Assembly (NCBI GenBank): GCA_902779075.1
Contig: CACZAK010000014.1
Location: 1-41,998, forward strand
Reading direction: 5' to 3'
Source of the DNA: an uncultured bacterium
GTDB taxonomy: Bacteria > Verrucomicrobiota > Kiritimatiellia > RFP12 > UBA1067
Length of the DNA: 41,998 nt
In this document: one piece after another, positions 24,498-32,745 of the stretch
Layout of the letters: each line of letters starts with the position of its first letter
Position numbering within the stretch: position 1 is the stretch's first letter
The notes under the pieces: model-generated
Database searches by the model: none
Told to the model about the DNA's origin: nothing
What the model saw: the letters and a program-made list of their open reading frames with translations, nothing else
Made by a program: the position numbers and the translations under genes

Positions 24498-24989
24498 CTA
24501 GTTCCAGCGGACGGGTACCAGATCGCTCTTGAGGTATAGCGGGTGTGAGGGGAATCCGTCTTTGGTGAGCTTTAGGTAGTAAAGCGGGCGGTCCTTCAGG
24601 AGCGCGCGGATCTGGTTCTGGCGGTCGTTTAGTGCGGCGTGAGTGCCCCAGGCGCAGATTACCTTGTCCACCTTGGCGGTTTCGGCGAGCAGGTAGGCGT
24701 CGTTTTCGGGTCCGTTGGGGTCGGCAGCGCGTTCCATTTCCTTTGGGTCGGTGGCGCGGAAGGCGAAGGCGTTGAGCATCATGAACGAATTGTATCCCCA
24801 TGCGGCGGAGAAGCCGCGGATGCGGCGAAGGGTGGGGTCGAGCTGATTCTCGTCCGCCGTGGACGGGTTGAGTGCTATCCACGCGATGGTCTTCAGCTCG
24901 GGTGAAAACATGTCGGCCCAAGAATGGAGCAGCGTGTAACGGTACACGCGGTCGGGGGAGAAAGCACAGATGTTTCCTGTTTCGTTCAT
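24498..24989 (-). CDS. DUF1643 family protein
   Basis: 163 aa from ATG 24989 (MNETGNICAFSPDRVYRYTL). It has the DUF1643 pattern: IAWIALNPSTADENQLDPTL, then RRIRGFSAAWGYNSFMMLNA and VICAWGTHA near the middle. DUF1643 has no established activity that I know of. The frame is open upstream to 25052, but a TATACT box at 25001-24996 places the transcript start at about this ATG and no ribosome site is present, so the mRNA looks leaderless. It converges on the secreted protease with 20 bases between stops. Confidence 0.8.
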   Translation of the reverse strand: MNETGNICAFSPDRVYRYTLLHSWADMFSPELKTIAWIALNPSTADENQLDPTLRRIRGFSAAWGYNSFMMLNAFAFRATDPKEMERAADPNGPENDAYLLAETAKVDKVICAWGTHAALNDRQNQIRALLKDRPLYYLKLTKDGFPSHPLYLKSDLVPVRWN

Positions 24990-24995
24990 GGGCAT

Positions 24996-25007
24996 AGTAT
25001 ACCAAAA
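24996..25007 (-). promoter_or_regulatory. TTTTGG + TATACT promoter of the DUF1643 gene
   Basis: Minus strand TTTTGG (25007-25002) joined to TATACT (25001-24996). The ATG at 24989 is 7 bases downstream, which is where transcription should begin. No -35 is recognisable. Confidence 0.5.
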
Positions 25008-25072
25008 AACAGGCGGCGCGCGGGAAGAACCCGTGCACCGCTTGTGATTCACAGCCTAGATGGCCGATGGGC

Positions 25073-26638
25073 TTAGAACTCGAAGCCCTTGCGGATACAG
25101 GGCTTGACGAGGGCGTTCGCGGCCGTGTTGTCGAAGGACTGCTTGCAGGAGCACCACTTCAACATCTGATTGGGCAGGCGCTGCGCGATGCAGCCGACGA
25201 GGATGCCTTCCATCTGCGGGATGGAGTACTCGATGTCGGAGAAGCAACGCGAGTGCGTCTGCGCGTAGACCGGGCCGTTGCCGTTGATGGCGTCGAGGAA
25301 CTCGATGTAGTGTCCGGTGCCGAAGCCCTTCATTTCCACGGTGGACTTGCCCGCTGCGGCGGAGGAGCCGGCGCGGAACGGAATCACGCGCGCGACCTGC
25401 TTGGCGGCCTCGTGGGCGAAGATGTCCTTGAACTCCTTGTCGTCGTTGAGGGCGATCGCGCACTTCGCGCCGTAGTCGTCCTGCATGAGCACCGCGCCCT
25501 TGGACCCGATGATGTAGCAGCCGGTGTTGGGCACCTTGCCCTCGTGCGTCGCGGCCCACTTGGGCATGAGCGCGGCGTCGGGCTTGATGTCGCCGTCATA
25601 CCAGTAGAGCGTGACTGCCGGGAGCTTCACGCCGGGACGGGCGTTCGACTCGCGCTCCTTGTAGGTGAGCTTGACGACGGACTTGAGCGGGTAGGCGACG
25701 TCGTTCTCGGACTCGATCTTCTTGCAGATCGCGTCGGAGACGGCACCGAGCTCGAGGCCGCGGAAGGGGAGGTTCATCGTGTGGCAGGCCATGTCGCCGA
25801 ACGCGCCGCAGCCGAAGTCGAAGAAGCCGCGCCACGTGAAGGTGTGGTACACGTTCTTGCCGAGCTTCCAGGGGTCGTACACGTCGGCGTTCTTCGGATA
25901 CTTGTCGAGGAACGGACGGTCGGCGGCCACGCCAAGCCAGGCGTTCCAGTCGAGGCCCTTGCGGATCGGGTCACCGTTCGGATGGCCCTTTACCCACGCG
26001 GCCACGTTCTTGCCCTGCGGCCAGACGGGGCGGTTCGTCCACACGTGGACTTCCTTCACGTCGCCGAGGATGCCGCTCTGCAGCACCTCTGTGCAGCGGC
26101 GCATGGAGTCGACGGACGAGCCCTGGTTGCCCATCTGGGTGACGACGCCGTTTTCCTTGGCGGTCTTGTTGAAGTAGTCGAGTTCCCAAAGCGTGCGCAC
26201 GAGGGGCTTCTGCACGTACACGTGGATGCCCATCTTCATCGCGCGGATCGCGACGGCGGCGTGCATGTGGTCCGGCGTGGAGATCGTCATCGCGTCGATC
26301 TGGAGCTTGGCCTGGTCGTCCAGGAGTTTGCGGTAGTCCGTGTAGAACGGAATCTTCGCGAGCTTATCGGCGAGGCCCGGGATCTTCTTCGTGTCCTTTG
26401 CGTTGATGGCCTTCCCGCGCATGGAGGCGTCAGCGTCGCACCAGGCGACGAGCTCCGCGAGGCCGCTCTTGACCATGGGCATCCAGTCGGAGTAGCCCTT
26501 GCCCATCACGCCGACCGCCGCGAGGCGGATTTTGCCGCTGGGGACGCGTGCGGCCGCATGGCCGAATCCCGCGATGCCGAGCGCCGACAGTCCGGCGGCG
26601 CCTTTGAGAAACCCTCTTCTGCTTGTCTTTATCGACAT
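25073..26638 (-). CDS. Tat-exported Gfo/Idh/MocA-family oxidoreductase
   Basis: 521 aa. A twin-arginine signal (SRRGFLKGAAGLSALGIAG, ~6-24) means the folded, cofactor-loaded protein is exported. A Rossmann-like N-terminal domain follows (IRLAAVGVMGKGYSD, ~37-51). The usual EKP motif is present as VQKPL, and the C-terminal domain carries FTWRGFFDFGCGAFGDMACH. Members act on sugars with tightly bound NAD(H). Exported versions are common in PVC and Bacteroidota glycan degraders, but the substrate is unknown. AAGGA precedes ATG 26638. It is divergent from the secreted 930-aa gene. A 531-aa open frame on the opposite strand is only a shadow. Confidence 0.87.
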   Translation of the reverse strand: MSIKTSRRGFLKGAAGLSALGIAGFGHAAARVPSGKIRLAAVGVMGKGYSDWMPMVKSGLAELVAWCDADASMRGKAINAKDTKKIPGLADKLAKIPFYTDYRKLLDDQAKLQIDAMTISTPDHMHAAVAIRAMKMGIHVYVQKPLVRTLWELDYFNKTAKENGVVTQMGNQGSSVDSMRRCTEVLQSGILGDVKEVHVWTNRPVWPQGKNVAAWVKGHPNGDPIRKGLDWNAWLGVAADRPFLDKYPKNADVYDPWKLGKNVYHTFTWRGFFDFGCGAFGDMACHTMNLPFRGLELGAVSDAICKKIESENDVAYPLKSVVKLTYKERESNARPGVKLPAVTLYWYDGDIKPDAALMPKWAATHEGKVPNTGCYIIGSKGAVLMQDDYGAKCAIALNDDKEFKDIFAHEAAKQVARVIPFRAGSSAAAGKSTVEMKGFGTGHYIEFLDAINGNGPVYAQTHSRCFSDIEYSIPQMEGILVGCIAQRLPNQMLKWCSCKQSFDNTAANALVKPCIRKGFEF

Positions 26639-26775
26639 TTTGTTTATCCTTATTGGTTGTGAGTGGCTAAGCCACGTAAACGGAACGTCAATAGCATATC
26701 ATTTCAGCGGCTGTATGGCAAGCATGAGAATTTGCTTTCGAGGAACCCGTATTTCGTTCGTACACGGGCGGAGAT

Positions 26776-26787
26776 TTTTGGTATACT
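26776..26787 (+). promoter_or_regulatory. TTTTGG + TATACT promoter of the glycan-related cluster
   Basis: TTTTGG (26776-26781) followed by TATACT (26782-26787), in the divergent 193-base region before the 930-aa gene. It has the same layout as the recA and DUF1643 promoters. The leader to ATG 26832 would be about 38 bases. Confidence 0.5.
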
Positions 26788-26831
26788 TGTCGCCATGGAC
26801 GCCTTGATTTCGCCAACAGTAAAAAGGCACG

Positions 26832-29624
26832 ATGACAGAAAAGGTAAAACGGACGATGAAAGAATCAATCATTACTGTAGTTGCACTTGCTGCGGTGAGC
26901 TTGGTGCTCGCGCAGGAACAGGCCTGCACGATAGCCGACTTCACGAAGCCGCACAAATGGGGTAACCCGCACCATGTCGCGAACGTGGTTTCATCCGAGA
27001 AGGGAATTGTCTTTACGATAAACGGCGAAGACCCGTGGTTCTTCGGCCCGACGGTCGAAATCCCGGCCGTTCCCGCGGAGCCGCGGCGCATGGCGTTCAC
27101 CCTGACGTGCGCGCCGACGTCGCGCGCGAGCAGCTGGCAGCTCTTTTTCGCCCCGGCAAACTGGTCATATTCGGAGAAGATGTCATGTCGCCTGTACCCC
27201 GTGGGCAATCCGCCCTACACACGTTTCACGACGCGAGGGACCGTTCCGTTCAATCTGAAAGGCCCCTGCCACTTTCGCCTCGACCCGCCGCCCGGCAGCA
27301 ACGAGACGTTCACGGTGAAGAATCTCACGATGGAATGGTGCAAGCCGCTCTGGAGCTATGCGCCGCAGAAGGTTCCGCCGCTCGTCATTCCCGCATCCAC
27401 GCCGCTTGTCCTCAAAGGCGAGGGATGGGAACTGCGCCACGATCCCGACCGCATCGGCGCGTTCCGGTTCATCTCGCGCGGCAAGACGGTGGAGAACTTG
27501 CCGGAGGAGCCCTTCGTCTACGTTGACAAGTCCGGCAAGGTGCGCACGCTCGACTGGGAGAATGTGAAGATGACTGCCGTACTGGACGGCGGATCGCTTT
27601 CGACCGAGGCGCAGGCGATTGACGCTGATGGACGTAGATGGAAGATTCGTCGACACTTCATGGTGGATAAGACGAGCGATGTCTTGATCGTGCACACACG
27701 CATTGAGGCTGAGACGCCAAAAGACAACGGCAAACCGGCGAAGGCACTGCATGTGCCGGCGTTGACGCTGTTTGTCGATCGGGCCTCGAACGGACACAAG
27801 CACCAGGCGATGCTCGCGGGCGTGGAGTACCTCGATGACGAACCGTCGTCCAACACGAAGGAAATCCGCACGCACGAGCACAACCGCCTGATACCGGCCG
27901 AATACCGCCTGAGCGCGCCGATGGCCGTGTTCACGAAGGACGGCAGCAGTTTCGCCGCGTTGTGGATGGAGATTGAAAAGATCAAGAAGAATGGTGCGGG
28001 ACCGTCCCAGTGCGCAGCCGTGTTTGATACGCCCGACCGTCTGTTCAAGAGCGGCGGACACCTTCTTGCGTTCTGGGCACCCGCCGTAGGACCGGCGCGC
28101 GGCGAGTCGGAACTTGACGTGTACGAACCCGTGCCGCTCCATAAACTTGAACACTTGGCGCTGTTCAAGGCGGGTGAGGGAGAGAGCGTGGCCGATGCCA
28201 TCGAAACATGGCTTTCCGGCACAACGCTTCTGTCGCCCGACAAGATCGACCAGACGGCTGCGCTTGAACAGCTCGCGCATGGCTGGCTCGATTCGGCCAT
28301 TCGCGAGGGCGTGAAGTTCAAGCACGCCATCGGAGGAAGCTTCAAACCCAGCCTCGTCGCGGACGCGCCCGTCCTCATGCATCATCTTGCGTCCGCGCTC
28401 GACCGCGAGCCGAAAGGCGACAGGAAACTCGCCGCGCGTCTGCGTTCGGTTGCCGCCGAGATCCTCGCCGCCGTGCCGAAGCGCGACGTGGGCTTTACGG
28501 GCGTCTCGCACGTGCGGCGTCCTGCGCCCGTGCTCGTTGCGGGCGACGTGTCGGCGTACCTTGCGCGCAAGGCCGCTGAGCTCAAGAGCGGCAACGTCTC
28601 GCTTGCCAGCGGCAAGCGCATCTGGAAGCCGCAGCCCGGCAAGCCCGACTTCGGCGAGACGCTCGGCGCAGACCACTGCAACGGCTACACGGCGATGGCG
28701 CTTGACGGACTCCTCTCCGCGGCCACGTGGAGTGGCGACGAAGCGGAGATCGCAAAGGCGCTCGCGATCGTCGACAAGGCGACCGCGCTCTACCACGGCA
28801 CGGTGCCGCGTGGCGCACAGCCGTGGGAGATGCCGCTCCACACGCCGGACATCATGGCCTCGGCGCATCTCGTGCGGATCTACACGCTCGCCTATCTCCT
28901 GAAGCCAGATCCTGCCTATCTCCGCGAGGCACGGCATTGGGCGTACGGTGGCCTTTCGATGGTATATCTCGTGCCGCCGCCGTTTGACTTCGGCGAAGAC
29001 GTGAAGCCGGTGGGATTGTACGCGACGTGCGCGGTGATGGGCGCGACGCGCTGGGTGGCGCCGAACTGGATCGGGCGTCCCGTGCAGTGGTGCGGACTCG
29101 TCTATTCGGCCGCGCTGTGGGACCTGGCGCGGATCGAACCCAATGTCAAGGCGCGAAAGTTCTGGCGCAACATCGCTACTGGCATCACGGTCTCCGGCGC
29201 GCGGCAGAACCACACGGCGGCAGAGCCGCGCTTCGTGGGGCTTCTGCCCGACTCCTGGAACCTTGAACATCAGTTGCGTTACCCGATTCCGATCAATCCC
29301 GGAACGTTGCAGGAGAACTTAGCCGAATACGTGAAGATGCCGTTCTATTCGGTACGCGCGGGTGTGTGTCCGGGAAGTAACGCGCCGGCGCTCGTGCACG
29401 CGGCGGGAGACGTGGAGGCGCTTGCACCCGAGAAGGGGACGCTGCGCTGCCGCGTGACGCTATGGCCGCAATCGCCGTCCAAGGTGGTGGTGACGCGCAT
29501 TGCAAAACCGCACAATGCCCTATTCAACGGTATCCCCGCTAAGTTTGAATACATCTCCGAGCGTCACGCCATAGTGGTTGAACTCCCCGCAAGTGCGCGC
29601 GGAGTCATGGAGTTTGTCCACTGA
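26832..29624 (+). CDS. Large secreted protein of unknown family, glycan-related context
   Basis: 930 aa. The signal peptide falls in MKESIITVVALAAVSLVLAQ; the start may be ATG 26832 or 26856. The N-terminal ~190 residues look like a beta-rich carbohydrate-binding domain (FTLTCAPTSRASSWQLFFAP). A second beta-rich part spans ~190-450. From ~480 to ~800 helices dominate, suggesting an (alpha/alpha) toroid, with WEMPLHTPDIMASAHLVRIY and GLLPDSWNLEH. A short beta domain closes the protein. I do not recognise the family; a polysaccharide lyase or glycosidase is a guess from fold pattern and neighbours (GH109-type enzyme, Gfo/Idh protein). The same-strand genes follow within 30 and 10 bases. Confidence 0.6.
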   Translation: MTEKVKRTMKESIITVVALAAVSLVLAQEQACTIADFTKPHKWGNPHHVANVVSSEKGIVFTINGEDPWFFGPTVEIPAVPAEPRRMAFTLTCAPTSRASSWQLFFAPANWSYSEKMSCRLYPVGNPPYTRFTTRGTVPFNLKGPCHFRLDPPPGSNETFTVKNLTMEWCKPLWSYAPQKVPPLVIPASTPLVLKGEGWELRHDPDRIGAFRFISRGKTVENLPEEPFVYVDKSGKVRTLDWENVKMTAVLDGGSLSTEAQAIDADGRRWKIRRHFMVDKTSDVLIVHTRIEAETPKDNGKPAKALHVPALTLFVDRASNGHKHQAMLAGVEYLDDEPSSNTKEIRTHEHNRLIPAEYRLSAPMAVFTKDGSSFAALWMEIEKIKKNGAGPSQCAAVFDTPDRLFKSGGHLLAFWAPAVGPARGESELDVYEPVPLHKLEHLALFKAGEGESVADAIETWLSGTTLLSPDKIDQTAALEQLAHGWLDSAIREGVKFKHAIGGSFKPSLVADAPVLMHHLASALDREPKGDRKLAARLRSVAAEILAAVPKRDVGFTGVSHVRRPAPVLVAGDVSAYLARKAAELKSGNVSLASGKRIWKPQPGKPDFGETLGADHCNGYTAMALDGLLSAATWSGDEAEIAKALAIVDKATALYHGTVPRGAQPWEMPLHTPDIMASAHLVRIYTLAYLLKPDPAYLREARHWAYGGLSMVYLVPPPFDFGEDVKPVGLYATCAVMGATRWVAPNWIGRPVQWCGLVYSAALWDLARIEPNVKARKFWRNIATGITVSGARQNHTAAEPRFVGLLPDSWNLEHQLRYPIPINPGTLQENLAEYVKMPFYSVRAGVCPGSNAPALVHAAGDVEALAPEKGTLRCRVTLWPQSPSKVVVTRIAKPHNALFNGIPAKFEYISERHAIVVELPASARGVMEFVH

Positions 29625-29654
29625 ATCGCCACAATGAAAAGGAAAGGGTTATAA

Positions 29655-31304
29655 ATGCCACAATTGTTTATAAATAACAAATGGTTTGCAATTGCATTCT
29701 GTGCAGTTCTCTGTGCGCAGGGTGCAGAGATGCCCGTACTACAGTTCCGGATCGAGGGACGCCATACTGAAAGCGACGAGGCGTGGGCGAAGACGTTCGG
29801 GATGTTCAGGCAATGCCCCGAGCTCTGCGACGAGATCTGGTTCGGCACGGGATTCAGCATGCCGACGCTGGAGAAGCACCGCGAATATGCGGCGAGGATT
29901 GGAAGGGCGTCGAAGGACGTCGCCTCGCTCGGATGGACGGCGTCCCTCATGTTCCAGGCCACGATAGGACACGGCGGGCCGTTCTGCGAGGGCTACGACT
30001 ACTCGGGCCGGAACTGGACGGGCTGGACGGGCTCCACGGGCGTGGAGGACAAGTACTGCAGCTGTCCGCGCGATCCACGCTTCCTCGCGTACATGCGCGC
30101 GGTGGCGCGCATCTACGCCGCCAACCACCCGGCGAGCGTCTGGATCGACGACGACCTCCGCATCGACAACCACTACCCCGCTTCGCGCGGTTCGCTTGAC
30201 GGTTGTTGGTGCAAGACGTGCATTGCTGACTTCAACGCCGAGACCGGCGGCACGTGGACGCGCGAGACGCTTGCGGCGGCGGCGAGGAAGAATGCGCGTC
30301 TGCGCGTCGCCTACGAGGAGTTCGCGATCCGCTCCGTCGCCGCCATCGCGAGGGCCATCGCCGAGGAGTTCCACGCCGTCTCGCCGGAGACGAGGCTTGC
30401 GATCCAGCATGGAATGATGGCGACGCGGACGATCAACGCAATCGTGGATGCTCTCTGCGATGTCGGCGGCGCGCCGGTCGGATACCGTCCCGGGGCGGGC
30501 GCGTACTACGACGTCAATCCCAACGAACAGATTCTGAAGAGCCTCTCCGCCACGCGGTGTCGCCGCGACTTCAAGCGTCCCGAGCGCATCTCCCTGTGGA
30601 CAAGCGAAATCGCCTGTTTCCCGCGGACCTACGGGTCGAAGTCCGCACAGACAATCATCATGGAGGGATTCACGGGGCTCGTGTTCGGACTCGACGCGGC
30701 GAGCGCGCTTGTGGTCAACTACGGCAAGGAGAGCGAGGAGGTGTATCTTCGCACGCGCCTGAAGCCGATGGCGGATGCCGCGCCCATGTTCCGGGCCTAC
30801 GCGAAGTCGTGCGCGGGGACAGTCCCCGCCGGATTCGCAAGCGATGCGCAGGTCAACAGGCTTTACGCATTTGCGCAGTGCGGCGTTCCCGTGCTGTTCG
30901 GTCCTGGAAAGACGCTGGGCACGCTTTCCAAGGACGAGATCGCGTTCGACCGCTGCCGGGCGACGTCCGTCGAAGTGCAGCAGCTTCGCGACGCGCTAGA
31001 CGCGCGCGCGAGCGGGGCGCCTGCCGTTTTGGAATCGCCGTTCGTCGGGCTGATGATGCCGCGCGTCGCGGCGGATGGTTCGCTCCGCAACGTCGCGCTT
31101 CTTGGCCTTCGCCTCGACGAGCAGGGGCCTGTTCGGCTCCGCCTGCGCGGCGTACCGGAGAATGCGACCCACGCCGTGTGGCGCGAAATCCGGCGCGAAC
31201 CGGTCGCGTTTTCAATCCATCGCGAGGGCGGCATCTGCCGCGTCGAGGTCCCGTCCATCGGCGTCTGGAACGGCGGCTTCCTGGAGTTTCAGAGACGCAA
31301 GTAA
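29655..31304 (+). CDS. Secreted glycosidase-like protein, unknown family
   Basis: 549 aa with an N-terminal signal sequence (KWFAIAFCAVLCAQGAEM). The central part reads like a TIM barrel: CDEIWFGTGFSMPTLEKH, ASVWIDDDLRIDNHYPASRG (an Asp-rich strand end typical of catalytic or metal sites) and LAIQHGMMATRT. A Cys pair is found in GCWCKTC. The C-terminal ~80 residues form a beta-sandwich. AAAGGG lies 6 bases before ATG 29655. It lies between the 930-aa gene and the GH109-type gene and is probably in their operon. The enzyme class is not assigned. Confidence 0.6.
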   Translation: MPQLFINNKWFAIAFCAVLCAQGAEMPVLQFRIEGRHTESDEAWAKTFGMFRQCPELCDEIWFGTGFSMPTLEKHREYAARIGRASKDVASLGWTASLMFQATIGHGGPFCEGYDYSGRNWTGWTGSTGVEDKYCSCPRDPRFLAYMRAVARIYAANHPASVWIDDDLRIDNHYPASRGSLDGCWCKTCIADFNAETGGTWTRETLAAAARKNARLRVAYEEFAIRSVAAIARAIAEEFHAVSPETRLAIQHGMMATRTINAIVDALCDVGGAPVGYRPGAGAYYDVNPNEQILKSLSATRCRRDFKRPERISLWTSEIACFPRTYGSKSAQTIIMEGFTGLVFGLDAASALVVNYGKESEEVYLRTRLKPMADAAPMFRAYAKSCAGTVPAGFASDAQVNRLYAFAQCGVPVLFGPGKTLGTLSKDEIAFDRCRATSVEVQQLRDALDARASGAPAVLESPFVGLMMPRVAADGSLRNVALLGLRLDEQGPVRLRLRGVPENATHAVWREIRREPVAFSIHREGGICRVEVPSIGVWNGGFLEFQRRK

Positions 31305-31314
31305 GGAGAAAAAC

Positions 31315-32745
31315 ATGAAAGCAGATTCAACGTCAGACATTGGGCGCCGTGCGTTTATTGAACGTGCGGCGTGGGCTGTGACCGCAGCCGCCATGGGCGG
31401 CGCGGCTAAGGCCGCGCCCGCTCCGGGCGAGGCGTCGCTTGTCGGATTCGTCGCACCGAAGCTGGAGAAGATCCGCGTGGGCGTGATCGGAATCGGCGGA
31501 CGCGGCAGCGGGGCCGTGCGCCGTCTTTGCAAGGTGCCGGGACTAGAGATCACGGCCGTGTGCGACCTCATCGAGGATCGCGCGAAGAAGGGCCAGGATA
31601 TGGTGAAGAAGGCGGGCTTCCGCGAACCTAAGGCGTTCACCGGTCCCGAGGGCTACAAGCGGCTGTGCGAGTCGGGGCTTGTCGACGCCGTGCACATCAA
31701 CACCAACTGGACCTCTCACGCGGAGATTGCTCTCTATTCGCTGAAGTGCGCAATCCACACGTTTGTGGAGGTGCCGGGCGTGCGTTCTATCGATGAGGCG
31801 TGGGCCGTCGTCGAGACGGCGGAGAAGAACCGCTGCCACTGCATGATGCTCTCCAACTGTTGCTACGACGAGGACGCGATGACGCTCATCAACGCCGCCC
31901 ACGCTGGCATCCTTGGCGAGTTGATGCACGGCGAGAGCTGCTATCTGCACGAGACGCGCGACAGGCAGGGGCAGGCGTTCCTGAGCAGGGAGAAGATTTT
32001 CTCGTCGCTCGCCGCGCTCATCGACCATACGGGCATGTGCTACTGCGTCCATCCGCTCGCGCCTATTTCGCTTGCGATGAACATCAACCGGGGCGACAGG
32101 CTCGACTACCTCGTGTCCGTGGGCTCCAAGGGCTTCGCGTGGCAGGAGTTTGCCCGCAGGAAGTTCGGCCCCGACGCGCCGGTTTCGAAGATCTCGTTCG
32201 AGGCCAACGACTTCAACACCACGACGATCTCGACGGTGAACGGCAAGACGATTGTGCTGCGGCAATGCAACAACTGTCCGATGCCGTACACCCGGTACTA
32301 TTCCATCTACGGATTCAACGGGACGATTGCCACGCAGTCGCGCGGTCTGCAGCCCACTATGCGCGTGGCGATCGAGAAGACGCTCGGCGGCGGCGTGAAG
32401 AGCTTCCTCGAGGGCAAGGAGCTTGACGCGTTCAAGGAGAAGTACCGTTCCGCGCTGTGGAAGAGGACGGGTGACACGGCCAAGAAGGTCGGCGGGCACG
32501 GCGGCATGGACTACCTGATGGACCTGCGCTGGTCGCACTGCATCCGGAACGGACTTCCGCTCGATATGAGCGTCTACGACTTCGCGACGTGGAGTTCCAT
32601 CTTCGAGCTCAGCGAGAGGAGCGTCCGTAACCGTTCGCAGGCTCAGGACATCCCCGACTTCACGCGCGGCGCGTGGAAGAACCCCCCGCCCGACAAGGCG
32701 ATGGATATAATACGTGCTGCCGTGACATTGAAGGTGCGCCAGTAA
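31315..32745 (+). CDS. GH109-type NAD-dependent glycosidase (alpha-N-acetylgalactosaminidase-like)
   Basis: 476 aa from ATG 31315, with GGAG 6-9 bases upstream. A Tat-like signal (GRRAFIERAAWAVTAAAMGG) is followed by a Gfo/Idh/MocA fold: dinucleotide motif GIGGRGSG (59-66), NWTSH (131-135), EVPG (152-155) and MMLSNCCYDE (177-186), then GELMHGESCYLHETRD. This series matches GH109, which cleaves alpha-GalNAc by an NAD-assisted oxidation-elimination route. The usual Glu in MMLENCCY is Ser here. GH109 acts on blood-group A and Ser/Thr-linked GalNAc. Its stop overlaps the serine dehydratase start by one base (TAATG). Confidence 0.8.
   Translation: MKADSTSDIGRRAFIERAAWAVTAAAMGGAAKAAPAPGEASLVGFVAPKLEKIRVGVIGIGGRGSGAVRRLCKVPGLEITAVCDLIEDRAKKGQDMVKKAGFREPKAFTGPEGYKRLCESGLVDAVHINTNWTSHAEIALYSLKCAIHTFVEVPGVRSIDEAWAVVETAEKNRCHCMMLSNCCYDEDAMTLINAAHAGILGELMHGESCYLHETRDRQGQAFLSREKIFSSLAALIDHTGMCYCVHPLAPISLAMNINRGDRLDYLVSVGSKGFAWQEFARRKFGPDAPVSKISFEANDFNTTTISTVNGKTIVLRQCNNCPMPYTRYYSIYGFNGTIATQSRGLQPTMRVAIEKTLGGGVKSFLEGKELDAFKEKYRSALWKRTGDTAKKVGGHGGMDYLMDLRWSHCIRNGLPLDMSVYDFATWSSIFELSERSVRNRSQAQDIPDFTRGAWKNPPPDKAMDIIRAAVTLKVRQ

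Noticed and set aside
25067..26662. 531-aa open frame on the plus strand
   Set aside because: It lies opposite the Gfo/Idh/MocA gene, is full of Val/Asp/His/Arg-rich low-complexity sequence typical of antisense frames in GC-rich DNA, and has no recognisable domain.
27183..29270. 695-aa open frame on the minus strand
   Set aside because: It is antisense to the 930-aa secreted protein, which has a signal peptide and domain pattern. The minus frame is Arg/His-rich with no family features.
32706..32711. TATAAT inside the GH109-type gene as a firm sdaA promoter
   Set aside because: No -35 box is recognisable and the sequence lies in coding DNA. It is kept only as a possibility.
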